Both the position numbers and the translations under genes were made by a program. Under the pieces are notes generated by a model. That model had not been told where the DNA came from. It made no database searches and saw only the letters and a program-made list of their open reading frames with translations. A DNA stretch of 64,000 nucleotides from Flavobacterium sp. Its GTDB lineage: Bacteria > Bacteroidota > Bacteroidia > Flavobacteriales > Flavobacteriaceae. The stretch lies in contig NZ_PNJW01000007.1 of NCBI RefSeq assembly GCF_013822155.1, positions 1 to 64,000 of the forward strand, given 5' to 3'. Shown piece after piece: positions 36,321-45,895 of this stretch (positions are counted from its first letter, which is position 1; each line of letters opens with the position of its first letter).

Positions 36321-37712
36321 ATGAGTATTACAAAGATTTGTTGTATTGGTGCCGGTTATGTAGGTGGTCCTACGATGGCTGTAATAGCCCAAAAATGTCC
36401 ACATATTCAAGTTACGGTTGTTGATTTGAATGAAGAACGCATAGCGAAATGGAACGACCCTAATGTAGAAAATATTCCTATTTATGAACCCGGTTTGAGT
36501 GATGTGGTGAAAGATGCCCGTGGTCGAAATTTGTTTTTTTCAACTGAAGTTGACAAAGCCATCGACGAAGCGGAAATGATTTTCATTTCTGTGAACACCC
36601 CGACCAAAACTTACGGTTCCGGAAAAGGATTAGCGGCCGATTTAAAATATATTGAATTATGTGCCCGTCAAATTGCCCGTGTTTCTAAAACGGATAAAAT
36701 TGTAGTGGAGAAATCTACGCTTCCTGTTCGAACGGCAGAGGCCATTAAAAGTATATTGCACAATACCGGAAACGGGGTGAAATATCAAATTTTATCCAAT
36801 CCGGAATTTTTAGCTGAAGGAACTGCTGTGGAAGATTTATTTAGTCCTGACAGGGTTTTAATTGGTGGTGATGCTACTCCGGAAGGAGACAAAGCCATTC
36901 AATCGCTGGTTTCAATTTATGCTAATTGGGTTCCTAAAGAGCGTATTTTAACCACTAATGTTTGGTCTTCTGAATTGTCAAAATTAGTGGCCAATGCCTT
37001 TTTAGCTCAACGTGTTTCTTCTATCAATGCTATTTCTGAATTGTGTGAAAAAACCGGAGCAGATGTTAACGAAGTTTCCAGAGCTATTGGTATGGATAGC
37101 CGTATCGGTTCTAAATTTTTAAAATCATCCGTTGGATTTGGGGGTTCTTGTTTTCAAAAGGATATTTTAAATTTGGTTTACATTGCTAAATCGTATGGGT
37201 TAAATCAAGTGGCTGATTATTGGGAACAGGTAATTATTATGAATGACCATCAAAAAAGCCGCTTTGCCAAAAATATTGTGACTACTTTATACAATACAGT
37301 TGCCGATAAAAAAATTACTTTTTTAGGTTGGGCTTTTAAGAAAGATACTAATGATACCCGCGAATCAGCAGCCATTTATGTGGCCAATGATTTATTATTT
37401 GAACAAGCCAAATTAGCGGTTTATGATCCTAAAGTATCGGAAGAACAAATGCTTTTTGATTTGAATTATTTGCAATCAAGATCGGAAGCTGAAAACAGTA
37501 AGTATGTGAAAGCTATTCCTGATCCTTATGAAGCGTGTAAAGGAGCTCATGCCATTGCAGTATTGACAGAATGGGATGAATTTAAACACTATGATTGGGA
37601 AAAGATATATCACGATATGAACAAACCTGCCTTTATTTTTGACGGCAGAAATTTGTTAGACAAAGAAAAATTAACAAAAATTGGTTTTAAATACCAGGCT
37701 ATCGGGTCATAA
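36321..37712 (+). CDS. UDP-glucose 6-dehydrogenase, eukaryote-like type
   Basis: A 463-residue UDP-glucose dehydrogenase that makes UDP-glucuronate with two NAD+ reductions. Motifs: [20 protein letters not shown] at the N-terminus, [54 protein letters not shown], and the catalytic Cys277 in [17 protein letters not shown]. Length, the GGPTMAVIA helix and the Cys position are like those of animal and plant UGDH (human Cys276) rather than the shorter bacterial Ugd. [19 protein letters not shown] is also typical of the eukaryotic form. UDP-GlcA can be epimerised by the CapI-like enzyme downstream. Confidence 0.93.
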   Translation: MSITKICCIGAGYVGGPTMAVIAQKCPHIQVTVVDLNEERIAKWNDPNVENIPIYEPGLSDVVKDARGRNLFFSTEVDKAIDEAEMIFISVNTPTKTYGSGKGLAADLKYIELCARQIARVSKTDKIVVEKSTLPVRTAEAIKSILHNTGNGVKYQILSNPEFLAEGTAVEDLFSPDRVLIGGDATPEGDKAIQSLVSIYANWVPKERILTTNVWSSELSKLVANAFLAQRVSSINAISELCEKTGADVNEVSRAIGMDSRIGSKFLKSSVGFGGSCFQKDILNLVYIAKSYGLNQVADYWEQVIIMNDHQKSRFAKNIVTTLYNTVADKKITFLGWAFKKDTNDTRESAAIYVANDLLFEQAKLAVYDPKVSEEQMLFDLNYLQSRSEAENSKYVKAIPDPYEACKGAHAIAVLTEWDEFKHYDWEKIYHDMNKPAFIFDGRNLLDKEKLTKIGFKYQAIGS

Positions 37713-37724
37713 TAAAAAATTGAA

Positions 37725-39002
37725 ATGAGTATAAAAATTGGAGTAATCGGGTTGGGATATGTTGGATTGCCTTTGGCAAGACTTTTTGCTACAAAATATC
37801 CAGTGGTCGGATTTGATATTAACCAAAAAAGAGTGGCGGAACTCAATTCGGGGGTAGATAATACGCTGGAAGTGGAAGAGGCGTTATTGAAATCCGTTTT
37901 GGTGAAGGAGCCATTAAAAGCCAACGGACTTTTTTGTTCGACTAATCTAGAGGATATTAAAGGTTGTACTTATTATATTGTTACTGTTCCAACTCCGGTT
38001 GATAAAAACAACCGACCAGACTTAACGCCACTCTATAAATCGAGTGAAACGGTAGGTAAGGTGTTAAAAAAAGGGGATATTGTGGTGTATGAATCGACCG
38101 TATATCCCGGTGTAACAGAAGAGGAATGTGTGCCTGTTTTAGAAAAAATAAGCGGACTGAAATTCAACGTAGATTTTTTTGCGGGTTATTCTCCGGAACG
38201 GATTAATCCGGGTGATAAAGAACATACTGTTGAAAAAATACTGAAAGTAACGGCGGGTTCTACTCCTGAAATAGGCGTTAAAGTAAATGATTTATATAAA
38301 TCTGTTATTACTGCCGGAACCCATTTAGCTCCAACTATCAAAGTGGCAGAAGCGGCCAAAGTAATTGAAAATTCACAACGTGACATCAATATTGCTTTTG
38401 TGAATGAATTGGCCAAAATATTCAATATGTTAGGGATTGATACCCATGCTGTGTTGGAAGCAGCCGGTACTAAATGGAATTTTCTACCTTTTAAACCGGG
38501 TTTAGTGGGCGGACATTGTATTGGTGTTGACCCGTATTATTTAGCTCAAAAAGCACAAGAAGCGGGTTATCATCCTGAAATTATTTTAGCCGGACGACGG
38601 TTAAATGACAGCATGGGTGAATATGTTGCTTCGCAAGTAGTGAAATTGATGATTAAGAGAGGGATTACGGTGAATAAAGCCAAATTGCTTATGCTGGGAA
38701 TCACTTTTAAAGAGAATTGTCCGGATGTTCGAAATACTAAAATTGTTGATGTCATTGCTGCTTTAGCGGATTATGGCATTGAAGTTTCAATTTTTGACCC
38801 TTGGGCCAACCCTGCTGAAGTGAAACATGAATATAATCTTGTTACCTCTACTCAATTACCGGAGGAAACCTTTGATGCCATTGTTTTAGGTGTGGCACAC
38901 AACGAGTTTTTAAATTTAAATTTCCAAAATTTAAAAGCGGCTAATGCCATTGTTTATGATGTTAAGGGTATTTTAAAAAATCAAGCAGACGGAAAATTAT
39001 AA
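37725..39002 (+). CDS. UDP-N-acetylhexosamine 6-dehydrogenase, WbpO/TviB-like
   Basis: A 425-residue nucleotide-sugar dehydrogenase of the WbpO/TviB (VipA) group. Marks are IGVIGLGYVGLPLARLFATK, YIVTVPTPVDKNNRPDLTPL, VYESTVYPGVTEEECVPVLE and the catalytic Cys265 in GLVGGHCIGVDPYYLAQKA. The TPVD and GVDPYYL sequences separate it from the neighbouring UDP-glucose dehydrogenase. It is expected to oxidise UDP-GlcNAc or UDP-GalNAc to the uronic acid, in concert with the WbpP-like epimerase. It follows the ugd-like gene by 12 bases. Confidence 0.92.
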   Translation: MSIKIGVIGLGYVGLPLARLFATKYPVVGFDINQKRVAELNSGVDNTLEVEEALLKSVLVKEPLKANGLFCSTNLEDIKGCTYYIVTVPTPVDKNNRPDLTPLYKSSETVGKVLKKGDIVVYESTVYPGVTEEECVPVLEKISGLKFNVDFFAGYSPERINPGDKEHTVEKILKVTAGSTPEIGVKVNDLYKSVITAGTHLAPTIKVAEAAKVIENSQRDINIAFVNELAKIFNMLGIDTHAVLEAAGTKWNFLPFKPGLVGGHCIGVDPYYLAQKAQEAGYHPEIILAGRRLNDSMGEYVASQVVKLMIKRGITVNKAKLLMLGITFKENCPDVRNTKIVDVIAALADYGIEVSIFDPWANPAEVKHEYNLVTSTQLPEETFDAIVLGVAHNEFLNLNFQNLKAANAIVYDVKGILKNQADGKL

Positions 39003-39005
39003 GGC

Positions 39006-40052
39006 ATGAAAAAAATTCTAATTACCGGAGGAGCAGGTTTTATTGGTTCACATGTTGTGAGACGTTTTGTGACTAATTATCCAACGTATCAAATTTTTAA
39101 TTTGGATGCCTTGACTTATGCCGGAAATTTAGAAAATATTGCTGATATTGAGCATTTACCCAATTATACCTTTGTAAAAGGTGATATCACGGATGCTGAT
39201 TTTATTACCGCCTTTTTTCAAAAGGAAGAATTTGACGGTGTGATCCATTTGGCGGCGGAATCTCATGTAGATCGTTCAATAACGGATCCGTTGGCTTTCG
39301 TGAAAACGAATGTGATTGGCACTATGAATTTATTGAATGCTGCCCGGGAAATTTGGAAAAATGACTTTGTCGGTAAACGTTTTTATCATATTTCTACCGA
39401 TGAGGTGTATGGTTCTTTAGGTTCCACCGGTTTGTTTACTGAAACAACACCTTATGACCCTAATTCTCCTTATTCTGCTTCCAAAGCCAGTTCGGACCAT
39501 TTTGTTCGTGCTTATGGAGAAACCTATGGTCTGCCATATGTGATTACCAATTGTTCCAATAATTACGGGCCTAATCATTTTCCTGAAAAACTGATTCCAC
39601 TTTTTATTCACAATATAATTACTAATAAGCCTTTGCCGGTTTATGGTGATGGAAAATATACCCGTGATTGGTTATTTGTTTTAGACCATGCCATTGCGAT
39701 TGATTTGGTTTTTCATCAAGGAGGAAACCATGAAACCTATAATATTGGCGGATTTAATGAATGGCAAAATATTGACTTAGTGAAATTGTTGTGTGAAAAA
39801 ATGGACAACAAATTAGGAAGAACGCCAGGGACCTCTGCACAATTGATTACTTATGTGAAAGACCGTCCCGGACATGATTTACGTTACGCCATTGATGCCT
39901 CTAAAATAAATCGCGAATTAGGTTGGAAACCTTCCGTTACCTTTGAAGAAGGATTAGAGCAAACCATTGACTGGTATTTGAGCAATGAAGAATGGCTTCA
40001 ACATGTCACTTCCGGAGATTATCAAAAATATTACGAAAAACAATATTCATAA
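39006..40052 (+). CDS. rfbB: dTDP-glucose 4,6-dehydratase
   Basis: RmlB/RfbB converts dTDP-glucose to dTDP-4-keto-6-deoxyglucose. The 348-residue protein has [53 protein letters not shown], the catalytic STDEVYGSLG and SPYSASKASSDHFVRAYGET, and NCSNNYGPNHFPEKLIPLFI, all diagnostic. No rfbA, rfbC or rfbD is in the window, so either they are elsewhere or the intermediate feeds a different deoxysugar. It starts three bases after the previous gene. Confidence 0.95.
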   Translation: MKKILITGGAGFIGSHVVRRFVTNYPTYQIFNLDALTYAGNLENIADIEHLPNYTFVKGDITDADFITAFFQKEEFDGVIHLAAESHVDRSITDPLAFVKTNVIGTMNLLNAAREIWKNDFVGKRFYHISTDEVYGSLGSTGLFTETTPYDPNSPYSASKASSDHFVRAYGETYGLPYVITNCSNNYGPNHFPEKLIPLFIHNIITNKPLPVYGDGKYTRDWLFVLDHAIAIDLVFHQGGNHETYNIGGFNEWQNIDLVKLLCEKMDNKLGRTPGTSAQLITYVKDRPGHDLRYAIDASKINRELGWKPSVTFEEGLEQTIDWYLSNEEWLQHVTSGDYQKYYEKQYS

Positions 40053-40064
40053 AATTATTTTTAG

Positions 40065-41084
40065 ATGAAAGTATTAGTCACAGGAGCAGCCGGTTTTATT
40101 GGATACCACTTAAGCGAACAATTGATTGCTCAGGGCTATCAGGTAGTTGGGTTGGATAACCTCAATGACTATTATGATGTGAATTTAAAATTTGGTCGTT
40201 TAGCCCAATTGGGTATTGCGGAACATCAAATTGATTATAATGTAAAAATAAGCAGTTCTAAACACGGAGAACAATTTAGCTTTATCCAATTAAATTTAGA
40301 GGATAATCGGGCTATTGATCATTTATTTGCCGCCGAAAAGTTTGATTTAGTTTGTAACTTAGCTGCTCAAGCCGGCGTTCGCTATAGTTTGGAAAAACCT
40401 TTTCAATATGTTGACAGCAATGTCACCGGATTTTTATCTATTTTAGAAGGTTGTCGAAATCATGGAGTAAAAAAATTACTTTATGCCAGCAGTTCCAGTG
40501 TGTATGGCTTGAATGAAAAAATACCCTTTTCGGTTACGGACGCGGTTGACAACCCTATCAGTTTGTATGCTGCTACTAAAAAAGCCAACGAATTGATGGC
40601 TCATACGTATAGCCACTTGTTTGGTATTCAAACGGTGGGATTACGCTTTTTTACGGTTTATGGTCCTTGGGGCAGGCCGGATATGGCGATGTTTTTGTTT
40701 ACCGATGCTATTTTAAATGACCGTCCGATTCAAGTGTTTAACGAAGGAAATCTTTCCCGTGATTTTACCTATATCGATGACATCGTAGGCGGTATGCTTA
40801 CTATTGTCAACACCTTTCAAAAAGATGCGGTGCAAAAACCCTATTCTTTGTATAACATAGGTAACAGCAAACCGGTGAAATTACTTGATTTTATTGAAGC
40901 TATTGAAAAAGCGACCGGAAAGCAAGCGATTAAAGAAATGCTTCCTATGCAACCGGGTGATGTGGAACGCACTTGGGCTGATGTGGATGGGTTAATAAAC
41001 GATTTTGATTACACGCCTTCTACCTCAGTTGAAAAGGGGGTTGAGGAGTTTGTGGCTTGGTATAAAAATTATTATCAAAATTAA
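40065..41084 (+). CDS. UDP-glucuronate 4-epimerase-like protein (CapI type)
   Basis: A 339-residue extended SDR, similar to the CapI/LspL UDP-glucuronate (galacturonate) epimerases. Features: VLVTGAAGFIGYHLSEQLIA, the subgroup signature LDNLNDYYDVNLKFGRLAQL, CNLAAQAGVRYSLEKPFQYV, YASSSSVYGLNEKIPFS, YAATKKANELMAHTYSHLFG and RFFTVYGPWGRPDMAMFLFT. It would turn UDP-GlcA from the upstream Ugd-like enzyme into UDP-GalA. It is 12 bases downstream of rfbB and 3 bases upstream of the flippase. Confidence 0.92.
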   Translation: MKVLVTGAAGFIGYHLSEQLIAQGYQVVGLDNLNDYYDVNLKFGRLAQLGIAEHQIDYNVKISSSKHGEQFSFIQLNLEDNRAIDHLFAAEKFDLVCNLAAQAGVRYSLEKPFQYVDSNVTGFLSILEGCRNHGVKKLLYASSSSVYGLNEKIPFSVTDAVDNPISLYAATKKANELMAHTYSHLFGIQTVGLRFFTVYGPWGRPDMAMFLFTDAILNDRPIQVFNEGNLSRDFTYIDDIVGGMLTIVNTFQKDAVQKPYSLYNIGNSKPVKLLDFIEAIEKATGKQAIKEMLPMQPGDVERTWADVDGLINDFDYTPSTSVEKGVEEFVAWYKNYYQN

Positions 41085-41087
41085 TTA

Positions 41088-42392
41088 ATGGCTTCTTTTT
41101 TAAATGATTTAGTTAGAGTAGGTTTTTCCAAAGTGGCTATAATCATTTTTGGAGTGGGAACTTCTGTTGCTACTGCTCGGCTACTTACTCCTGAACAAAA
41201 CGGAGTTATTGCAACGCTATTAGTTTATCCTTCTTTATTTATGGTACTGGGTTCTATGGGTATCAGGCAATCTACCACTTATTTTGTTGGAAAAGAAATT
41301 TTCAATATTGATCGGATTAGACAAGCGGTTACTCAAATATGGCTGATAACTTCTTTTATAAGTATGATTATCTGTTTTTTCTTGTTCTACTTTCTTTCTA
41401 AGAACATTCCTGATTATACTTTAGTTTTTGTTTCCATCAGTTGTATTCCTTTTAGTTTGCATAATACGTATTGTTCCGGAATTTTTCTGGGAAAAAATGA
41501 GATTAAAGAATTTAATAAAATTAATTGGATACCAAACTTTGTTACATTTATTGGAACAATATTGCTTATCTATCTGTTCAATCTTGAAATTCTTGGAGCG
41601 ATGTTAGCTTTTCTATGTGGGCATTTAGCTATTTTCATTGCTTTAACAATTAAAGGAGAAAATTTAAAAATCAACAGTTTTCATTTTGAATCAGAAGTAA
41701 TAAAAAAAATGTTGTCTTTAGGGATGGTTTATGCTTCAGCGTTACTGATTATTAGTTTAAATTATAAAATTGACGTTGTTTTATTAGAAAACTTAAGTAC
41801 CTCTTATGAGTTGGGAATTTACTCCAAAGGTGTGAGTATTGTCGAATATTTATGGCAGATTCCCATGTTGTTTAGTTCCATTGTTTTTGCCCGTAGTGCC
41901 GTATCAAAGGATGGAAATGCTTTTTCAGTTAAAGTGGCTCATTTGTTAAGACTTTCATTAATTGCAGTAAGTTTGATTGCAATTTTTTTAATATTATTTT
42001 CCAAACCAATTATATTATTGCTCTATGGAAAACAATTTTTAGACAGTGTTTCAGTTATGCAGGTTTTATTACCGGGAGTGGTATTATTAACCATTTTTAA
42101 GGTAATGAATATGGACTTGGCCGGAAAAGGCAAACCTTGGATAGCCATGAAGTCAATGATTTTACCGTTGTTTCTTAACATAGGTATAAATTTTTATTTC
42201 ATTCCTTTATATGGTTCAGATGGTGCCGCTTTGTCTTCCTTAATTACCTATTCATTAGCTTCTTTTTTCTTTTTACATTTTTACAGTAAAGAAACCGGTA
42301 TTCCTATTAAAACAATTTTGCATTATAAAAAATCTGATTTTGAACCTTTGTGGCAGGTTTGGCATAAAGTATCCTTAAAACTTAAAAAATAA
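41088..42392 (+). CDS. Oligosaccharide flippase (Wzx-like)
   Basis: A 434-residue membrane protein with about 12 hydrophobic helices, of the MATE-like polysaccharide transporter (PST) type. The N-terminal segment LVRVGFSKVAIIIFGVGTSV, with ATARLLTPEQNGVIATLLVY, matches the conserved Wzx start in which the A-R-x-L-x-P-x-x-x-G pattern follows helix 1. It should flip the undecaprenyl-linked repeat unit to the periplasmic side. Its place after the sugar-nucleotide genes and before glycosyltransferases is typical of Wzy-dependent loci. Confidence 0.9.
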   Translation: MASFLNDLVRVGFSKVAIIIFGVGTSVATARLLTPEQNGVIATLLVYPSLFMVLGSMGIRQSTTYFVGKEIFNIDRIRQAVTQIWLITSFISMIICFFLFYFLSKNIPDYTLVFVSISCIPFSLHNTYCSGIFLGKNEIKEFNKINWIPNFVTFIGTILLIYLFNLEILGAMLAFLCGHLAIFIALTIKGENLKINSFHFESEVIKKMLSLGMVYASALLIISLNYKIDVVLLENLSTSYELGIYSKGVSIVEYLWQIPMLFSSIVFARSAVSKDGNAFSVKVAHLLRLSLIAVSLIAIFLILFSKPIILLLYGKQFLDSVSVMQVLLPGVVLLTIFKVMNMDLAGKGKPWIAMKSMILPLFLNIGINFYFIPLYGSDGAALSSLITYSLASFFFLHFYSKETGIPIKTILHYKKSDFEPLWQVWHKVSLKLKK

Positions 42393-42393
42393 T

Positions 42394-43578
42394 ATGTTTT
42401 TATTTGATAAAGAACGAACCGGCAGAATTCAATCTTCTCATGTTTATGATAATTTACCTCAAGAGATTTGGAAAATTTCATTTAAGCAAGACCCCATTCG
42501 TTGTGCAGAATCGACACCGGTTATTGATGGTAATGGAAACATGTATTTTGGTTCACATAACGGATGTATTTATTGTTTAGATTCAAATGGTTCAGTCAAA
42601 TGGCAGTTTGTTACTGAATATAAAGTGTATTCCAGCCCGTTATTAGTTGAAGATAAATTATACATTGGTTGTAATGCCTCCACTTTGTTGTGTTTAAATT
42701 TAGAAGGCGAATTAGTTTGGCGGTATGACGGTTATTTGGCATTTGCTAAACAGTCTAAATTAAAAAGGTTAGTAATAAACACTTTTAATCATTTATTTTA
42801 TGATTATGAATTTAAAAAATTCATGAAAATAAATACTTGGGTTTCGCCTAATTTAGTAAACGACAAAAAAATAGCTTTTGTTTTTTACGGATTAGGGTTG
42901 GTTTTACTTGATAAAGATTCTGGGCAAGTTGTTTGGCAAAAATCATTAGGGAATCCCGGATATCATTTAGCGGGAGTTGCTGTTGTTGCAGATGAAGGAA
43001 AAGATTTAATTGCCGTTATTGGACAAAATAGCGGTTTACATTTGTTTCAGGAGGATGGAAATTTACGTTGGAAGAAAAAACCTTTTTTCAGGTCTAATGC
43101 CTGGGCAAATCCGTCGATAGATCCTCAAGAAAAATGCATTTATCACACGGAAAGTTTTTTTAATAAAAAAGCAATTTTATATAAAACGGATTTAAACGGA
43201 ACAACTCTTTGGAAAAGAGAATTTCCGTTTGGTTGCCGGGCTTCGGTAGCCATAAGCAGAAAAAATTTCATTGTGTTTTTAGGCTTAAACGGCACGGTTT
43301 ATCTTTTAGATAAAGCTACCGGAAAGGAATTATATTCTTTAGCCATTGCCTCAAAAGACAGGGGATTATGGACTTCGCCGTCGTTGATGGCTAATGACCA
43401 TGTTTTAATTAATACTAAAAAAACAGTTAAGAAAGGATCACTTATTTGTCTTTCTGAAAAAGCTGAACCGGTTTGGGAAATTGAGTATGCCAAAGCATTA
43501 TCAGTGCCTGTGATTGATTCAAATGGTTTTCTTTACTCTGCGACATGGGCAGGAGACTTTTATAAATTTAAAAAATAA
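42394..43578 (+). CDS. PQQ-like beta-propeller protein without signal peptide
   Basis: A 394-residue predicted beta-propeller. Repeats with the PQQ/BamB pattern are visible: STPVIDGNGNMYFGSHNGCI then YCLDSNGSVKWQF, SSPLLVEDKLYIGCNASTLL then CLNLEGELVWRY, GLVLLDKDSGQVVWQK, and VPVIDSNGFLYSATWAGDFY at the end. The N-terminal MFLFDKERTGRIQSSHVYDN shows no signal peptide or membrane segment, so the protein is probably cytoplasmic. It lies one base after the flippase gene and 5 bases before the pyruvyltransferase-like gene. Role unknown; a scaffold or sensor is possible. The propeller fold is well supported; PQQ binding is not implied. Confidence 0.82.
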   Translation: MFLFDKERTGRIQSSHVYDNLPQEIWKISFKQDPIRCAESTPVIDGNGNMYFGSHNGCIYCLDSNGSVKWQFVTEYKVYSSPLLVEDKLYIGCNASTLLCLNLEGELVWRYDGYLAFAKQSKLKRLVINTFNHLFYDYEFKKFMKINTWVSPNLVNDKKIAFVFYGLGLVLLDKDSGQVVWQKSLGNPGYHLAGVAVVADEGKDLIAVIGQNSGLHLFQEDGNLRWKKKPFFRSNAWANPSIDPQEKCIYHTESFFNKKAILYKTDLNGTTLWKREFPFGCRASVAISRKNFIVFLGLNGTVYLLDKATGKELYSLAIASKDRGLWTSPSLMANDHVLINTKKTVKKGSLICLSEKAEPVWEIEYAKALSVPVIDSNGFLYSATWAGDFYKFKK

Positions 43579-43583
43579 TCAGT

Positions 43584-44747
43584 ATGAAAATTGGCATATT
43601 AACCTATCATCATGTTATCAATGACGGGGCGGTTTTACAAACACTTGGTCATGTGTATACTTTAAAAGAGTTATTTCCTGACGCAACCATTGAAGTTATT
43701 GATTATCGACACAAAACCATTGAGAATATTGAAAAAAGAGAAGTTTTTAAAGAATTGATAAAATTAAAAAGAAATGCATTTTCAAAAATAAAAAGATACT
43801 ACAACTTTAAAAAATTTGTTACTGAACTTTTGCCTTTAACTAAAGAAAAATTGATTTCAGACAACTTAGAAGAAGCTACGGAGTTTATAAACAAACAAAA
43901 TTACGATTATGTAATTGTTGGGAGTGATGAAGTTTGGAAGATATTAAACAGAAAATATGCCAGACAATTTCCAAATATCTATTGGTTACCAGAAGGTATT
44001 AAAGCCAAAAGAATAGCATCTGCTGCTTCAGCTAATGGTTCAAATCCAAAATTACTTCTAAACGACAAATTTAAAAATCAAGCAAAAAAAATTGTCAATA
44101 ATTTTCATGCCATAGCTGTTAGAGATCAGTATACTTTTAATTTGATTAAAAGTCTAGATGTTGACGCACCACTTTATCAAGTGCCAGACCCAACTTTTGG
44201 AGTGGATTGGCAAGCCAATGGAGTGAAAGAAAAGTTAGAAAAAGTTGGTGTTGATTTTAATCGGAAACGGTTTGCTTTAAATTTGAGTTCAAACAATGTT
44301 GAATTTGCAAAAGCTTCTGAACAAATTTCCCATTATGCCAAACAAAATAATATTCAACTAGTTGGAATTGGTCAGTATAACAAATTCTGTGAAATTAACT
44401 TTTCTGATATATTAAATTCCTTAGAATGGGCGACTTGTTATCAATATTTTGATTTTTGTGTAACCGACCGTTTCCATTCTACTATTTTCAGTATTAAAAA
44501 TAAAGTTCCTTTTTTAGTAATTGAATCAGAAAAAAAGTATCCAACCGAACATAAGGGAAAAATTGTAGATTTATTATCAAAAATGGATAAGTTACACTAT
44601 CATCGATTTTATAATGACTCTACTGATTTTAAGGAACTTATAGCGAATTTGATTGAATCTTATAAAAAAGATGATTTTGATTCCGTTATTGTAAATTTTA
44701 AAAGTCAATTCAGAACTCATTTATTAAATGCGATAAATATAAATTGA
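43584..44747 (+). CDS. Polysaccharide pyruvyltransferase family protein
   Basis: A 387-residue protein of the polysaccharide pyruvyl transferase family (CsaB/WcaK type). Typical features are MKIGILTYHHVINDGAVLQT near the N-terminus (the NxGaxLQ loop), YDYVIVGSDEVWKILNRKYA, and the C-terminal CVTDRFHSTIFSIKNKVPFL, which corresponds to the conserved (S/T)xR(F/L)H motif. The family adds ketal-linked pyruvate from phosphoenolpyruvate to surface polysaccharides; some members have other roles. Its TGA stop overlaps the TTG start of the next gene (TTGA). Confidence 0.85.
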   Translation: MKIGILTYHHVINDGAVLQTLGHVYTLKELFPDATIEVIDYRHKTIENIEKREVFKELIKLKRNAFSKIKRYYNFKKFVTELLPLTKEKLISDNLEEATEFINKQNYDYVIVGSDEVWKILNRKYARQFPNIYWLPEGIKAKRIASAASANGSNPKLLLNDKFKNQAKKIVNNFHAIAVRDQYTFNLIKSLDVDAPLYQVPDPTFGVDWQANGVKEKLEKVGVDFNRKRFALNLSSNNVEFAKASEQISHYAKQNNIQLVGIGQYNKFCEINFSDILNSLEWATCYQYFDFCVTDRFHSTIFSIKNKVPFLVIESEKKYPTEHKGKIVDLLSKMDKLHYHRFYNDSTDFKELIANLIESYKKDDFDSVIVNFKSQFRTHLLNAININ

Positions 44748-45895
44748 AAAAAATAGTTTACATATTAGATACTTTTGAAACCGGTGGAGCCGAAAAAAGT
44801 TTATTGGACATTGCCATTCAAAACAAAGCGGCAACGTCTTATTTTATAACGATTTATCGGGGTAATCAATTGGCTGAATTAGCAGCTAAAAATGGTATTA
44901 CTGTTTTTCAACTTAATAACGATGAAAAGTATGGTTTTTCAAAAGCGGTACAACAACTTATTCCAATCATCAAAGAAATTCAGCCTGATATCATCCATTC
45001 TACTTTATTTCGGGCCGATATCATCGCCAGAAAGCTAAAGAAGCACTTTACTATTCCATTAATTTCCAGCTTGGTCAACAATTCCTATATTGAAGAGCGT
45101 TATTCCAAACTAACTACTTTAGGCAAATTAAAACTTTATGGTATTCAACAGCTGGATGCTTTTACGGCGAAGCATGTTGATTTATTTATCTCTAATTCAG
45201 AAACAATCAAAACGTCTAATGCCAAGCATTTACATCTTAATCCGGAAAAAATTAAGGTTATTTTCAGAGGAAGAGATTTTGATAAGTTTCAACATAGTAA
45301 CGAAGAACGGATTCATCAACTTAAAAAAGAGTTGGGCATTCGTGATAATGACCAAGTTTTAGTAAACGTCAGTCGTTTATTAGAACGAAAAGGGCAACTC
45401 GATTTATTGGACGCTTTTAAGAACCTTTTACAAAAGCAACCCCAATTAAAATTGCTGATAGCCGGAGAAGGAGGTTATCGAAAAAATTTGGAAGCTAAGA
45501 TAGCGGCTTATCAATTACAGGACAACGTTCAACTTTTAGGGAATCGAAATGATATTCCCGATTTACTTCGTTTGGCTACTGTTTTTGTTTTTCCTACCCA
45601 TTATGAAGGATTACCCGGAGCTTTAATTGAAGCTATGATGGCCAAAAAAATTATTGTTTGTTCGGATATTTCAGAAAATAAAGAATGTGTTACTTCAAAA
45701 GAAGCCGTTTTTTTTAAAAAAGGAGATGTATCTGATTTAGAAAATAAGTTGGAACAGGTTTTATCTAATCAAGCCCTTTATATTGACTTAGCTCAACATG
45801 CTCAACAAGTGGCCTATGACAAATTCAGTATTGAAAGTATTGTTAAGCAGTATAATCAAACTTATGAAAGTTTAATTCGTTTTAACAAATCATGA
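44744..45895 (+). CDS. Glycosyltransferase family 4 protein (TTG start)
   Basis: A 383-residue GT-B glycosyltransferase. N-terminal loop YILDTFETGGAEKSLLDIAI (the G-G-A-E acceptor loop), then QPDIIHSTLFRADIIARKLK. The C-terminal donor domain has LVNVSRLLERKGQLDLLDAF, LLIAGEGGYRKNLEAKI and FPTHYEGLPGALIEAMMAKK (the E-G-x-P-x-x-x-x-E motif of GT4). The start is a TTG that overlaps the preceding stop; no in-frame ATG would retain the N-terminal strand. The next gene starts at ATGA overlapping its stop. Sugar unknown. Confidence 0.9.
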   Translation: MKKIVYILDTFETGGAEKSLLDIAIQNKAATSYFITIYRGNQLAELAAKNGITVFQLNNDEKYGFSKAVQQLIPIIKEIQPDIIHSTLFRADIIARKLKKHFTIPLISSLVNNSYIEERYSKLTTLGKLKLYGIQQLDAFTAKHVDLFISNSETIKTSNAKHLHLNPEKIKVIFRGRDFDKFQHSNEERIHQLKKELGIRDNDQVLVNVSRLLERKGQLDLLDAFKNLLQKQPQLKLLIAGEGGYRKNLEAKIAAYQLQDNVQLLGNRNDIPDLLRLATVFVFPTHYEGLPGALIEAMMAKKIIVCSDISENKECVTSKEAVFFKKGDVSDLENKLEQVLSNQALYIDLAQHAQQVAYDKFSIESIVKQYNQTYESLIRFNKS

